Source of the DNA: Prunella strophiata
Lineage: Eukaryota > Chordata > Aves > Passeriformes > Prunellidae
Direction: 5' to 3'
Length of the DNA: 64,000 nucleotides
NCBI GenBank assembly: GCA_036583965.1
Contig: JAZBQD010000017.1
Coordinates: 24,772,385-24,836,384, forward strand
Part shown: one piece after another, positions 34,541 through 47,436 of the stretch
How the letters are laid out: each line of letters begins with the position of its first letter
Numbering within the stretch: the stretch's first letter is position 1
Position numbers and translations under genes: made by a program
The notes under the pieces: model-generated
What the model saw: only the letters and a program-made list of their open reading frames with translations
Told to the model about the DNA's origin: nothing
Database searches by the model: none

Positions 34541-37500
34541 CTGTAAAACAAGAAGGAGAAATAAAAAAACAAATGGCATTTGTGATAAAGTGTGCACAGG
34601 CCTCTTCACTGTTAGTATTTCTGCAACTCTGCAAATTCATGTGGTTTTATATGGCACCAGGTTTCTGCCCCTTTCTGTCACTTTCAAGGACAATGAACAC
34701 AACTGCAAGTAAAATACAGCATTTTTGTCACTTTTGACAGCTTTAATAATGTAATAAATCCCTAAACATGTCAGGTAAATGGTGCTACACCCCCCTGTCC
34801 TAAGAAATAAATCAACTGCAAATGCCAGAAACCTTTTAATTCAATGTAGCAAAAAGGATTCAAATCATTCTCATTGAACCTGCAGCCAACAGGAGTCCTA
34901 GATGCACCTTCTCTGCCTAGTTATTTCTGCATACCCACAGGCACAAAGGGCACAGGAACACAAACCTTGAGGACTTGACCAGTGCTGTGGCATTCATCTC
35001 TAGGATAGGGTTTTGGACCATTCACAGACTGCATTAGGAACTGGGGTTTGGGATCCACATAGGATTTTATTTGACCTGATTTACAAACAGTCTGATACAA
35101 TCTCTCTGGTAAGTGGCTGCCCCATTCTATAAAACTTCATATTTGTCAGCAGATTTTCTGGAAAGGCATTATCTGATCAACAGCCATCCACACACACCAG
35201 AAAACACAGCATTTACCTTGGAAAATCAACTGAAATTTACCAGGTTACCAGAAGTCTCTGAAAAATCTCCTGGCTTCCTTGCATAATTTTTTATAATTTA
35301 TAAGGTCATTAAGATCTAATGCAAATGGCTTCATGACAATTTTGTAACTGTATCTTACTCTGTGTTTAACAGATTACTTTTCCACCTAGAATCCTACACA
35401 TAATCATGGGACTTTCTCCTCCCTTTCCAAACCTTTAACTAGTTTTTCTTTCTTGTATATTTATCTTGCATTACTTGTTATTTTGTTGTCATGAATGTAA
35501 CAGAATGGGATGTTGTCATTTGTTATAAAGACAGTGGTAATCAGTACAGGAGTTTATGCAGTAATATGTGATCTCCACAGTGATATGTACAGTAAGCTGG
35601 ACTAGTACTGGCTTCTCCTCCAATTTGTTAAAGATGACAAAGCTGACTGTTTATGGAAAATCTGTCTCCTTTTCTCAAATGTTTTTGTGGGATTTTTTTG
35701 GGTTGTTTTGGTTTTTTTCTTAAATAGCTATGATTAGGTTTACTTCATTAAAGCAACAAACACCAAATGCAGAACTAAATAAAATTCAGCACAGTGTTAG
35801 ACAGCTTCCTACTGAAGATTAATTAGGTGTTAAAGCATTTCAAGGCAGTTTTTATCTTTGCTGACCCCTAATTTTACACATATTCAGTGTCTGCATGTTC
35901 ATATTGTACTTCCTATAATCAAGGCTGATAGATCTGTGAGGTAAAACACTGCAACTTTCTTCTGCAACTTCTGCTGAACAGTGATTTTCAGTCAGATTGT
36001 ATTATCTTAGCCTGCTATAAAAGCAGTCCAGGGAGTAATGTGGACCATAGCAGAGCCATTGTAAACTGAGCCACCCTCCTTCAGACACAGTGGGAGGCAA
36101 GCTACAATAGCATCAGAGGTAGGAGTCTAGATATGGATAAATGTGTCCAGGAAAAGGGCAGAGTAGGAACTTAGATGATCTATGCATAAGATGTAAACTA
36201 GAGGGCTTTAAACTACTTTGCCGTAACAGCCATGAAGCATGAACCTATCATGCCATTTCTTACTTCTCTCTAGAGGCAGTATTTATTTTTTATAGTAATA
36301 CAAATTCTTCCCAAGCCTCTCTCTCCCTTAATTTCTGAGGTTTTTTTGGTTATACAATTACGTCCACAGTCTTCTCTCTAGATGCTATTTCCCCATCCTG
36401 TCAGGAGAACAGTCCTGCACATGGCTCTGTAACTTCCTTCCTGCAAGGCCTTCTGTAGCTCCTTCAACAGCTGCTAGGCTACAGTTTTGGAAATTTCACC
36501 AAAGCTGTAAAGTCAGAAAAACGTTTAACCTTAATAAACATTGACATCACTGATGCACAGAAACATTCTCTGTATTGATCTATATTGTTACAGTAAATGA
36601 AGGACACACAAGTACAGTCACATTGCATTCCTGCATATATGTGCTTGGGCTTTTACTGATTTCACCCAATGACAGTGAATTAGATGTGCTTAAAAAAAAA
36701 GAAAAAGCCCATGATTCCTGTGATAGTGAACTGGTGCAAGCTTTGTGGGAGTGACCCACTTCTACTTGTTATTTTCTTAGAGGAATTCACAAAACAACCA
36801 GGAAATAGTTTCTCAAAGAGACTGATATAATTTGGATGCTGGCAAAGAAAAAGTTAGCTTCACTCAAAATGCTGGTGAGGAGAGGAAGGGTCATACCCAG
36901 TGTCCAATCTTGGCTGCGTGGCAGCATGAGGTACGCTGTGTGCTGCAGAGCCTGCTGCTGAGCCTGTTACTGAACAAGCTGCTCCTACTTGCCAGACTCT
37001 GCCCCCTTTGAGACACTTACCTTTAAAAATTAGCCACCCACTCTTCTCAGAGCCTGCTGGCATATCTCTCACTGACTCTGATGGGCACCAGAGAACTTAG
37101 CACACAGTTCCCCCCTCCACTTAACTGCAGAACAGTCCCATTCAAACCTCACCAAAAATCTGATCCTTAGTTACTCTGCTGCTGCATAGCCTTGGATGGA
37201 GCTGTCTAACAAAAAGCTGAATGTTCTTCAGTGTCTCCTGAGTTTGTGCTTCTGTGAAACATCACTGTTCATTTTAAATTGGGAAAGGTGTAGAAGTATG
37301 CTCTTGACTGACAACTGTTGATTAAAAGCACATAAGAGGATTTCCCAAACATGGCATATGACATTCAGCTATCAACTGACTCTTCTGAGAAGGCAGGAAG
37401 ACTGGAAATGCACTTTGCCTTAAGGTACTGTGACACCCAGTCCCAGCTGGATACTGAATGAAATATAAAGGCTAGACAGGCAAGGAAATCAGAAAGTCAA

Positions 37501-39076
37501 ACACAGAGACACAGATAGGCACACATGAGCACTTGAAAACATATTGAAAACTTTCAAAGTCTTTCTGTGCTCATTAACAGAAACTCTCCATACCAGAACT
37601 TTTAATAGCAGATGCACTTCCTCTTGAAAATTAATTACAAGACACTCCAGAGCATTATTCTGTATTGTTACATTCAGACATTCTCCTCCTCTCAATTCTG
37701 GATTGCACAGTTAACTCAAAAAAATGAAGGCAGAAGTAGATGCTGTTTTTCAAATCTAAAATCCAAATCAGAAGCCTGGACCCATTCTATGTGTTGAATA
37801 TACTCAAGACCAGTAACTGAGGAGAATTTAACATGGAACTCACTTCTAAGGAACATAAAGAGAAACATTTGCTATTCTTTATTAAGTCCTTCAAGTATTT
37901 ACTTACTTGCTGGAATTAATGCTAACAAGCCACTCTGTAAGCATCAGGAATCTATTTGATTTGTTAGTATTTGTGATTTCATGGAAGGACACATTCCTGA
38001 ATATTTTTCAGGGAGTACCAACTTAATTTCACAGATGAAGGGAAAAAGGAAATATTTAAAAAGGTAATCAATATTTATATCTGAAGAATGTCTGGTCCTG
38101 TCCCTTCCATAATGCTCCAACATAAATTTCAGATACATTCAGCACATACATCTATACCTAACTATTTCAATTTTTACTCCTCAGTTCACCTTTAAAGGCA
38201 GCAGGAGAAGAATGGAAAAAATGCAACATAGCCAGAAGCAGCTGAGAAAATATCTTTTTAATGTGACAAATTTACCTGTGGTGAGATACTGATTGCATCT
38301 GAATAGATTACAAGAAGAATGAGTTTCCCCTAAAGAATTAGGTTCTTCTATGAAAACTGTGTTTCTATGCTTATGTGAGTATAATATATAGCTGGCAAAA
38401 CACAAGGCAAAAACCCTTCAAACAAACATCACCTTTGTACTAGAATATAGTAAAAGCCAGAAGTCCCTCCTGTGCAAAAGCTGATGAGAAAGTAGATGAA
38501 GTGAAAAAAAAACTGTATAAGTAATAGTGTTCTATAAGAACATCACGAAAAATAATAAAAAATGCAATAATGACCTTCACTAAAACCAGTGTTGTTTTAA
38601 AGGCTCAAATCTTCCTTCAGTTCCTGGGTCCCATCCTCACTTACAGTTCTCCAAATTGAAGCAAATCATGTGTTAATATTCCCTCTCCTCAGCTCCTCCT
38701 GCTTCGAGTTAGCAAGCCTAAGGATGATGTGGAAACATCTCCTTTTAACCCTTTGACAACTGTTTTAAACATAGAGAGGTTTTTAAATATATATACAAGT
38801 GTGTTTGCAGACAAGTGGATAGAGAAACAGCATTACCTGCTAACAGGCAGGGATACCTTGTCTGAAGGCACCCATCAGCCTGGAAGACCTGACCAAGAGG
38901 CAAAAAGCAAGGACATGCCAGCAGTGGGCACCATGCCAAGTACCCTTGCCAAGCTTACTGACTCCACAGGGAGCCACTCATGTCTCCAAATACTGAAACC
39001 AAAAAAACCCAAACCAAACCAAACCAAACAAAAACCCCCCCACAAACAAAAACCATTGCCCAGCATTAACCACAGT

Positions 39077-39111
39077 CTTCTAAGTTCCTTCTAAGGAAAG
39101 GAACTTAGAAG
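39077..39111. other. Perfect inverted repeat, 14-bp arms with 7-base loop
   Basis: CTTCTAAGTTCCTT at 39077-39090 is the exact reverse complement of 39098-39111, separated by CTAAGGA. It can form a stable hairpin in DNA or in the MOB3B pre-mRNA. The stem is too short for a typical microRNA precursor. Confidence 0.9.
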
Positions 39112-39681
39112 AATCTATTCAACCATCCTGAGAAGCAGTGTTGGGCAGAAAGGCAATACACAAACAGGCCTTCCAGTTTATGGACCCCTAACAGTCCAAT
39201 CCAATCTGACCTGAGGTTCATGACTAGAAGGCTCTGCTAAGCAAACACAAGCATCACCGGGACACACATTTGTCCTCCGTACTCTCATGGACAGAAAAGC
39301 AAGCCACAGCCACAGGGAATGGTATATGCACACAGAGAGACCCAGTGATGCACCAATGCAGCCAGTTCACAGTTATTTGTAGTTCAAATCACAACTGCAG
39401 AATAAGCAGATGAAAAAGAGAAAGATCTGTTCATCAAAGCACAAATGGCTATGACATCTGCTGCTTTTTCTTGCTGCTTTCTTCACAAACCTCTCAATAG
39501 TTAACAAATAACTTGAGGACAAAGCCCTTTTTGTCCTGGTGACAAAAGAAGCTGTTTACAATGGAATAGCGCCCAATCAGGAGGTCTGTGATCCTGTGCT
39601 GCACAACTAATCTGTATTCAATCAGCTGATTGATCAGAATAGGAAGGCTGACAACAAAATTTTAACAGTAAGTTCATCTAC

Positions 39682-39685
<4 letters not shown>

Positions 39686-39715
<30 letters not shown>
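39686..39715. repeat. Poly(T) tract
   Basis: About 30 uninterrupted T. On the MOB3B sense strand this is an A-run, compatible with a retroposed tail, but no element body was recognised. Confidence 0.9.
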
Positions 39716-39718
<3 letters not shown>

Positions 39719-41307
39719 GGAAGTTTTAGTTAGAAGCATGCCCTGGATATTCATTTAGAAATTGTTCTCCAAAGTTAGTAAAAAAGAAATTCCTCTACTT
39801 CCTCCATTGCCACTCTCTCTGTATTCTGACTGAAAAAAAACCCAACAGACTGGTAATTGCTGTCCAGTGGGTATATTGATCATTCAGTTATTTCCTTTGT
39901 TAGGTTTCACACTGACTTCCACTTGAATGAGTCTCAATTATCATGATGCACAGCACTAAATTAATCTCTCAGACAATCTCTTTGGCTTCAGGGTAGTTAT
40001 TTTGAAGCTAAGGACAGGCTGATAATAATCCTATTTGGTTCCTCCTGAATTTGTTTGGTGATGTTTGCAGGACACAGATAATACTCCTGTCTGCAAATGT
40101 AACCCCTTATCACTGATGACAAAGGTATTTCATCAGCTGACTGCAAGCAGGATCAGGAAATTACCCTGCCAAATACACCTGTGAGTAGAGTTATACCCAG
40201 CTAGATACAAAGTACATGCATTTGGATGACTGACTTGCTTAAAATCGTCATATTCCAAGGAGGTATTTTCACCTTCTGCATGTTTTTGTCTTCTGTAGCA
40301 ATAAAATAAAAATTTGGTTTAGTGTACCTTACCATATTAAATGGACTTGAAATGTGTTGCTTTTAACACTCAAGTAATAAGAGTGAATAAGCAAACACTA
40401 CAACTATATTTAGCATAAAATCTTTGCGTAACGTTAATCAGGAGACATGTTAGTTCTCTACTACAAACTACTATTATGAATTTTATTGCATATAGTAGTA
40501 TTTTGCATAGATTATTTTATACACTAACAGATCTAATTAAATGGGACAATAAATACCTCTTTCCTCATTTTGTCTTTTGCAGAACTTCATGTTCATGTGA
40601 CGTGAGATTTTTTTTTTTCCTTTGACAATTAGAAAAAGTGGACTTGTTGTTTCTCAGTTTTCTGGTTCTTGTAGGTTTAGAGGGAATATTAACAGTCCAA
40701 TCCAACACTATATAAAACTTATAGAGTCACTCAACAAGTACTGGTCAAATTAAGAAAACACATGCTTTTGGTTAATAAAGTAGTTTTTCTGAAAACTACC
40801 GAAAATTTTCTGAAATTTCTTTTTTATACTGCCTTTACAATTGCCTTTTGACTAGCTAGACTTTTGAAGGGAGCTGTTAAGTGCTAAAGAAAGAAGATCA
40901 TAGGCATTTTTTTAACAGTTAACCAAAATCTCACTAGGAAAGTCCTTTTGTCTTCAGTTAAGTGCAAGCAAAGCAGCTGATGCCATAGAAATAGTCACTA
41001 AAAATGTGTGCCATAAATTATATATTCAAAAAATCCAGTGCACCTTAGGGCTCTACTTTCTTTGAGCACCAGAGTTGAGAATTCTGCTTTTCAGCAATGT
41101 TAAATCCTAGAATTCTAAATTTCCTTCTAATTTCCTGCAGGACATGGAAAAGATGGCATTTACCTATAACTGATTTCTTCTTTAGTTAGTGATCAGATCA
41201 ATTTTTTGAGAAATTCTCACTGCTTGTACAATGTAAAGAAAATCCTGTTGGATATTAATACCATAACTGGACTGGGGGCAGGAAATACTAGGTTGTTTGG
41301 GTTTTTT

Positions 41308-41342
41308 GGTTGGTTGGTTGGTTGGTTTTTTTTTTTTTTTTT
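41308..41342. repeat. (GGTT)n with adjacent poly(T)
   Basis: Five GGTT units followed by a T-run of about 17 bases. Similar GGTTTT/GGTT tracts recur in the window. Confidence 0.85.
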
Positions 41343-43639
41343 GCACTTCTGAAAGAAAAAAAACCCCTGTTTTGTAGTTGGCAGCAGTGACTGAAAAAGA
41401 CTAAAAGTTACATGTTACCTGCCCAAAGCTTAAGCCATCCAGGCAGCACACAACACACTGGGAAGTCTGGAAGGATAAACAGCTGGAGGTATCTTTAAAA
41501 CAGTGTCTTAATATTATTGTTGTCTTGCTTCTTCTAAGTGATATAACAGAGGACACCTTGAAAAGATCTGAAGGGCTGTACTTTGATGGCAATGAGCAGC
41601 AGTATAAAAGTGAAACTGGGTAGCTATAAAGGATAGGGACAACAAGAACACAGTAACTATAACGAGATTTGTTCTCCTGTACTCTTCTTCAAACTGTCCT
41701 CTGCTGACTGGCAAATAATTTGTATTTCAGACTCTACTAATTTGTGGATACATTAACTGCTGTCATGAAGATTATAAGTGGATATACAAAGAATATGGAC
41801 TGGAAAAGCGCAAATTCTAATTTTTGCCATCAACATAAAAAAATAACTAAGCAGACAAAGAGATATTTTGGAAAAAAAACTCCAGTGAATTAAAAAATGA
41901 ATACTTTCATTTCAAAATATACGCTTGAAAACTTTGTCTGCATAAAAAAAATCTCTTCTAATCATCCTGTTTCACACAGCTGTGCTTCATCTGAGCATGC
42001 CTGTGTCAAAATGCCAGTATTTTGCCATGTTTTGCTAAACCTGCTACAGCTGAGTTTTCCACTGTGAGTACTGAATGAAACTAGTGCCAGAAGTGTTATG
42101 TTTATAATATTTCTACTACATTTCTGGCATTTCTGGCAATGAATTGCCTGATGAGCAACCATTCTTCTGTGGTATAGACATAGATGCAGCAAAGCTGCTA
42201 ATTTTTTTTGTGAAAAGACATAAATTAGACATATACCAGTAGGTACTTTGGCCTCATGCACAGAGTGACAAGATTTACAGAGCTGAGGGACTGATATTTA
42301 TGAGGTCTGTAACCCTGGAAAAACAAAAGCACAAAGGAGAAATTCTCAACTGTTCACCTGAGCACTCTATGACTACATTACTGTTAATTGGCACATCCCG
42401 AAATAGACAGGAGACTTGGTGGAACTTGTGTGAAAATAGAGGCAGGCTTCTTGGTTTGGTATCTTGACTTCCATGTTATAATTACTTTTAAGCAGCTCCA
42501 AATACCAGATGAAAATGTTTTCAGAAACCAATCATGCAATCATGTAGCCAATGGAAGCTTTTACAATGAGAATAATGAGGCAAGAAAATCCTAATGTCCT
42601 TGTGTATCCTGCAGAGGAAGTCCATAGTCATAGAAGCAATTACCAGCTTCACCATTTTTATACACTCAGCTCGGTCACCACTTCCAGACCCAATTCTAGC
42701 CAGTTGCTACTGTGGCTGATAGTCTCTGCATCTAAGTGAAACCAACATTTCAAAAGTAAGCAGAACAGTGCACATAAGTAATATCCTTCTCTACTTTTTG
42801 TCATTCAAATGTAATTATTACTTTCTGTTCTTATGAAAAAATGTTCATAAAAACTACTTTGAGAAAAAGCTCAATCTTTTAATAGGTTGTGATTTATTAA
42901 AAAAAGAACTTGAGAAGGGTAAGTGAAGCAGATTACTATATTCTGCTGTCTATTACCCCTGACCTCCGAAGATAATTTTGCTACCATCAATAGTTTCCAG
43001 TTATTTAGGAATCTGCTGGGAAGCGAACTGATTTGCACTGGTATCAAACTAGTAGGAGTGGGATGGACTGAGGTTCCCTCCCACTGGCACTTTTAGTTTA
43101 AAGGCCTCTTCACCAGCTTGGCAAGCCTATGGCTGAAAATGCTCTTCCCCTCCTCTGACACATAGACCCATCAGCCCCCAGCAGACCAGGTTCCTAAAAG
43201 CTTGCTCACTTCCCATTTCCACCAGTGTAACTCCTATAGCAACAGCAAAGCAAATCAGCAAACACCAAGTTAAGGAACACAGAAAGCTTTGGTCTTCCCA
43301 TTTCTTTTGTATGTGGAAAGGATCCAGTTTGCTGCTGAAGGCAGGAGGTAGAAATAGGAGCAAGTTCTTCTCTTGGCACAACTCTTATTTTGTGGCACTA
43401 GAGTACTTTGCAAATGCTGTTAAACTCAGGCTCACAAGACTTCTGTCAAATGCTAAATATTTTTATATGTCACATAAGAATGATGAAGAGACCTATTACC
43501 CAGAGATAGGCAAAAAACCTAAAACAAAATTGGAAACAGAAAGTAAGTCTTTAACCAACAGATCACATATGACTTACTTAGAAGAGGATCCTTTGTACTG
43601 GGCCTTGCTGGAAGGGTTTTGGTGGTAGGGGGCTAGCAG

Positions 43640-44100
43640 GGTGGGATACGGTGGCAGGAGGTCATGTACTGTCCTGTGCCAGCCAGCTACTGTCATCTGT
43701 CCCTAACACCACTGCAATAAACCCACTGTGTACCAAAATTTCTGCTAGAAAAGAATATAGTGTCTCTGCTCACAGATATTTAAGAAAGCAGCAGCTGTTA
43801 AGAGAAGAAGACAAATGGTGGCACTGTTGGGATGTGGTTGGAGACATATTTTTGGAAGGAGGGGCTGTGTGCCAGAGCAGACACAGCCCTGAAGGGACTG
43901 TGGGTCATGGGTGAACACCAGAGCAGGGACACTGTGGAGGGACTGTGTCTCACAGTAAACCCATGCTGGAGTGGAGGAACCCAAGTAAGAAGCAAGAAGC
44001 AGCAGACACCTCCTAAGTCTCCTGCATTGCCCCTCACCTCTCCAAAGGGATTAGGAGTATCTGAATATAACCTAGCAAATTCAAGGTGAGTGGTGACCTG
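43640..44100 (+). mobile_element. Possible endogenous retrovirus LTR or LTR-derived repeat
   Basis: The stretch contains GGGACTGTGTCTCACAGTAA, ACCCATGCTGGAGTGGAGG and GAAGCAGCAGACACC, which resemble an interspersed repeat I associate with avian LTR elements (GGACTG...CCCATGCTGGAG phrases repeated with small changes). The phrase GGGACTGTG recurs at about 43896 and 43942. No viral coding frame is present. Boundaries and family are uncertain. Confidence 0.35.
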
Positions 44101-44680
44101 CAAGCAGGGAGAAGTTTTATATTGAATTAGAGCCCAGGGAAGAAAGGTGTTTCTTTGGCAACTGTTTTGTTTAATTCCTTTTTTTCTCCTTAGTACACAG
44201 ATAACTAATCAAAAGTTTTGTTAACTGGCAATAAATTAAATAAATTCCATGAACCAAGATTGTTTTGCTCATGATGTACTTATAAAATTATATGGTATAT
44301 TTCTTAAGTCCTACATACTGTAGAATACATTGTTAGAGGAAAGGCATCACAGGAAGGAAGTAGAGAGGCAATACTTGCTGTAGCTGTATTAATGTTTGAA
44401 CAACAAATTTATGTGCTGAGGCAGCTGCATAAAGATTCTCACTACAAAGTATATTTAGATGCTGTTTGAATTTTGACAAGCTGTCACCTGCAGAGGGTGA
44501 GGGTGGGATGGAGGTAATTGGCACTCCCATGTCTATAGTGTTCTGGCCATTGGAAGAGGCTCAGAAGTGAACTAAAGTGAGCTACTGACAGGGGGAAATA
44601 AAGCTGGCCACACAGGGAAACAGCACAAAACAAATAACATGTCTTAAAGCTAAGTATACTTCCCCATAGCCTCCCCATGG

Positions 44681-44745
44681 GGAGGCACACTTTAAAGGTC
44701 TTCTGAGAACGCCCTGGAGGCACACTTTAAAGGTCTTCCGAGAAC
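44681..44745. repeat. 35-bp tandem duplication
   Basis: GGAGGCACACTTTAAAGGTC starts at 44681 and again at 44716. The repeated part runs through TTCTGAGAAC or TTCCGAGAAC, with one C/T difference over about 30 bases. Confidence 0.92.
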
Positions 44746-46236
44746 TCTCATGGTGCTACCTTGTCTGTCTGTTGGCTGCAAAGAAGAAATCATACGCTTT
44801 CAGACATCTCCTTTTTCCCTAAATTAACCAACTGGACATGTGCTTTTTTCATCAGGATGCCCTGTGGGGTCAGTGACTATGCCAGTTTCCTCTTTTGTTC
44901 CCATATAAAACAACTCTATGAAGGACTCAAGAATCTGTCAAATTAACCTGTTGATGGGTATGGGAAAATTACATGTAGCATTCTAAACTATTACCACCTC
45001 TTTGACTGCAGAAAGGACAAGTTATGCAACTCCCAGATGGGAGGGTGAACCTTGTTTGAATTATTTCTTCATTTGATTTTATAACTGCTGCACTGGGTTG
45101 CAAAAGTCTGATAAAATCTATTTTAAACATAGAACATAAGTCCTGCAGACTAATATTATGATTCATCCACTGCCAACTTCCCCAATTATTCTCCCTTCTT
45201 AAAGTTATGTTGATAAATCAGTTGTCTTCCCATTTATTAAAGCATGTGGCAGTCTGTTTATTTAATCATCTCTTGGCCCATTTTCTAATTAAGGGAGATA
45301 ATGCAGGCTCATTTCCTGTCATGGTGAACCTGGCAGTCCACAGGTTGTCCTCAGCTATCACATTAAAATTCAAGACTATTTGTAATGCCTGCTTTGTTTG
45401 GCAATTCCCTCCCTTCTCCTTACTCAGCTGAAGAGAAAAATACAGGCATGGAGTTTTCTGCATTTCCACACTGCTGACACCCATCCAAGTCAAGGACAGG
45501 AAGAAGGAAGCAGGTGAAACATTTATTTGGGAGATGGTGAATCCCAGTGAAACTAATAATCATACAATGATCCCTAGGAAAATTTTGTAAAGGGAGGAAT
45601 ACAAAAGGAAAGCACACACCAATTACAGCACATTCCCATCTTGTTCTGCTGCTGGGCTTGAGTAACCTCCTGCACCTCTGTCCCCATGTATCAACTTTGT
45701 GCAGGGGTATTGATACCCACTACCTGAAGCATTAAACCATTTTTTGTCCTCTTTGTATTCTAAAGCTCTTGTAATAGACTTAAGATCACCTCTATTCCTA
45801 TCTCTGAGATATTCTGATTTGTATCTTGCTTATGATTCAACTTCAGTATTTAATAGCTACAGGCTAACCTAGCATCGCTAGTCTGGCAGAAAAACTCTCT
45901 TTGGAAGGGCTGCCTTCTACCCCTTAGGACATATTCATATGGCATATTAAATTCTCCTATGCAGAAAAAACATAGATACATTTCAGCTTATCAATACATG
46001 CCAAAGTGTCTTTCAGGGGGCCTTGCAAGCTGTTGAAAACAAGATGATAAATTTTGTCTCACATCACAGACTCTCCTCCAATCACTGTAAGTATATACAA
46101 GAACCATACCTGCAACAGCTCCAATTCCTGCAGAAATGCAGGCAATCATCACTTTGCCACACTTTCAGAATTGTTTCATATCAACTGTGCTACACACAGC
46201 CTTGCAATGTGCCTTTATATGAGACAAGTAAAACAT

Positions 46237-46336
46237 GATGTGGTGCTGGGTACCCTTTCTAGCTGACACAGGGATTTGGACTATATGATATCCACAGGTG
46301 CCAGCCAACACCTCAGCTGTCCTGTGATTCTGTGTC
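46237..46336 (+). mobile_element. Very short CR1 LINE tail
   Basis: The stretch GTGCTGGGTACCC, then GGACTATATGATATCCACAG, then TGTGATTCTGTGT is the last 100 bases of CR1 in plus orientation, severely 5'-truncated. It is joined directly to an A-rich tract. Confidence 0.88.
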
Positions 46337-46408
46337 AAAAAAAAAAAAAAAAAAAAAACAACAAAAAAAAAAAAAAAAAAAAAAAAAAACAAAAAAAAAA
46401 AAAAAAAA
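46337..46408. repeat. A-rich tract with rare C interruptions
   Basis: About 72 bases of A with four C interruptions (CAACAA and a single C). It follows the CR1 tail without a spacer. CR1 elements normally end in octamer repeats and not poly(A), so the tract is either an expansion from the octamer or a separate insertion. Confidence 0.92.
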
Positions 46409-47233
46409 CCCCAGTGTTTCCAGCACTTCCTAGTAGACTGTATGATACATTATAGTTCAAACTCTGACCTATGGGGAATGTCTCCCTGATCCCTTTTAAA
46501 GTTGGCTAAACTTTAAAATGAAAATGAACTGCTTTCTGAATTGTTCCTTACTTTTCCTTCTCTGCTTATATATTTTTTATTTGCATTTGCCAGCAACAGC
46601 AAAAACACTTCCATTTCTGAGCCCTTGCTTCTGGAAACAATGATTTTAATTTTAATCTATTTCAGTCCACAAGGAAGTGTCTGGTTTTGTTACACTGCTA
46701 ATTATCTGAACCTCTATCTCACTTCATTTATCTCACTTAGATTCAGAGTGTGCTCTGCATCTAACACACTCAATACCTTCACAAACACCTACTTAAAGAC
46801 TTAAAAAAACCTCAGAATTCACCTTTATATAGATAACTGTTCCCTTTACACATATTTAAGTGACTGCTATGCCTTACTGCCATGCTGTTACTGACCAGTG
46901 AAAACAGACAGAATAAAATTATATACTAAATATATAGTACAGGAAGAAGCAGAAGACAAATGAACTTCTATTTTCAGATGCCAGGATTTTCTGGGTGTTT
47001 TTCCATACAACATACATTGCACTTTCCTCTTTCTACAGAGCCTACTGAGGATTTCACAAATACTGCAGGAGAAGGAACGGGTCTATGCAGAGAGGCAGGG
47101 TTCATCCCTTTACATTGTCCGTGTTGAATGAAAAACCTTGTTCCTAAAGGACACTCACTTCAACAAGGATGAGAAAGTCTTGGTGAAGGGAGGAGGAAAA
47201 TTTCGTAGAGCTTTTGCCAGACCCCACACTTAC

Positions 47234-47436
47234 CAAAGGCTCTAGTTCTTTGCGGTCTATGAGGTTGAGCTCTGTCACAAAATAATAGAAATGCTTGTAA
47301 CAGGTGTTGACATGGGCCTCAGCCCCCATAAGGATGATCCGGTCGAAGTGATGGATGTAGACGTGAACAAACACCCGAAAAAGCCGACAGAGTATCTTCT
47401 TGCAGATCTGGAGGAAGTTCTTTGGAAAGGGAACAC
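47234..47436 (-). CDS. MOB3B: MOB3B penultimate coding exon (C-terminal Mob domain)
   Basis: 203-base exon on the minus strand. The acceptor (TTCTCTATTCACAG) ends at 47437 and the donor GTAAGTGTGG starts at 47233. It begins in phase 1 (two bases finish a Gly codon) and ends on a codon boundary, so it joins the terminal exon in frame. It encodes [20 protein letters not shown], then a [10 protein letters not shown] segment, then [15 protein letters not shown] and a [12 protein letters not shown] end. The helical Mob domain binds zinc through two Cys from an earlier exon and two His, which are the first and last His of HVYIHH (His164 and His169 in a 216-residue numbering). The paralogue choice (3B, not 3A or 3C) rests on the [13 protein letters not shown] and DRKELEPL wording. 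The usual protein is 216 residues; this exon covers about 141-207. Upstream exons are not in the window. Confidence 0.93.

Larger units (their letters stand above)
34541..47233 (-). other. MOB3B: MOB3B intron between the last two coding exons
   Basis: 12.7 kb intron, donor at 47233/47232 (GT of GTAAGTGTGG) and acceptor ending at 34541. Mostly AT-rich single-copy-looking sequence. Contents are a hairpin at 39077-39111, a CCAAA-type tract at about 39000-39050, a T-run at 39686-39715, a GGTT/T tract at 41308-41342, an LTR-like stretch at about 43640-44100, a 35-bp duplication at 44681-44745, and a CR1 tail with an A-rich tract at 46237-46408. No nested gene (for instance an intronless interferon) was recognised. 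Confidence 0.85.

Noticed and set aside
36860..37072. Minus-strand frame with a GTAAGTGTCT donor near 37020, in the MOB3B intron
   Set aside because: No acceptor in a matching phase and no MOB3 similarity; the two flanking MOB3B exons already join in frame without it.
46165..46392. Phe-rich minus-strand frame
   Set aside because: Translation of the A-rich tract attached to the CR1 tail.
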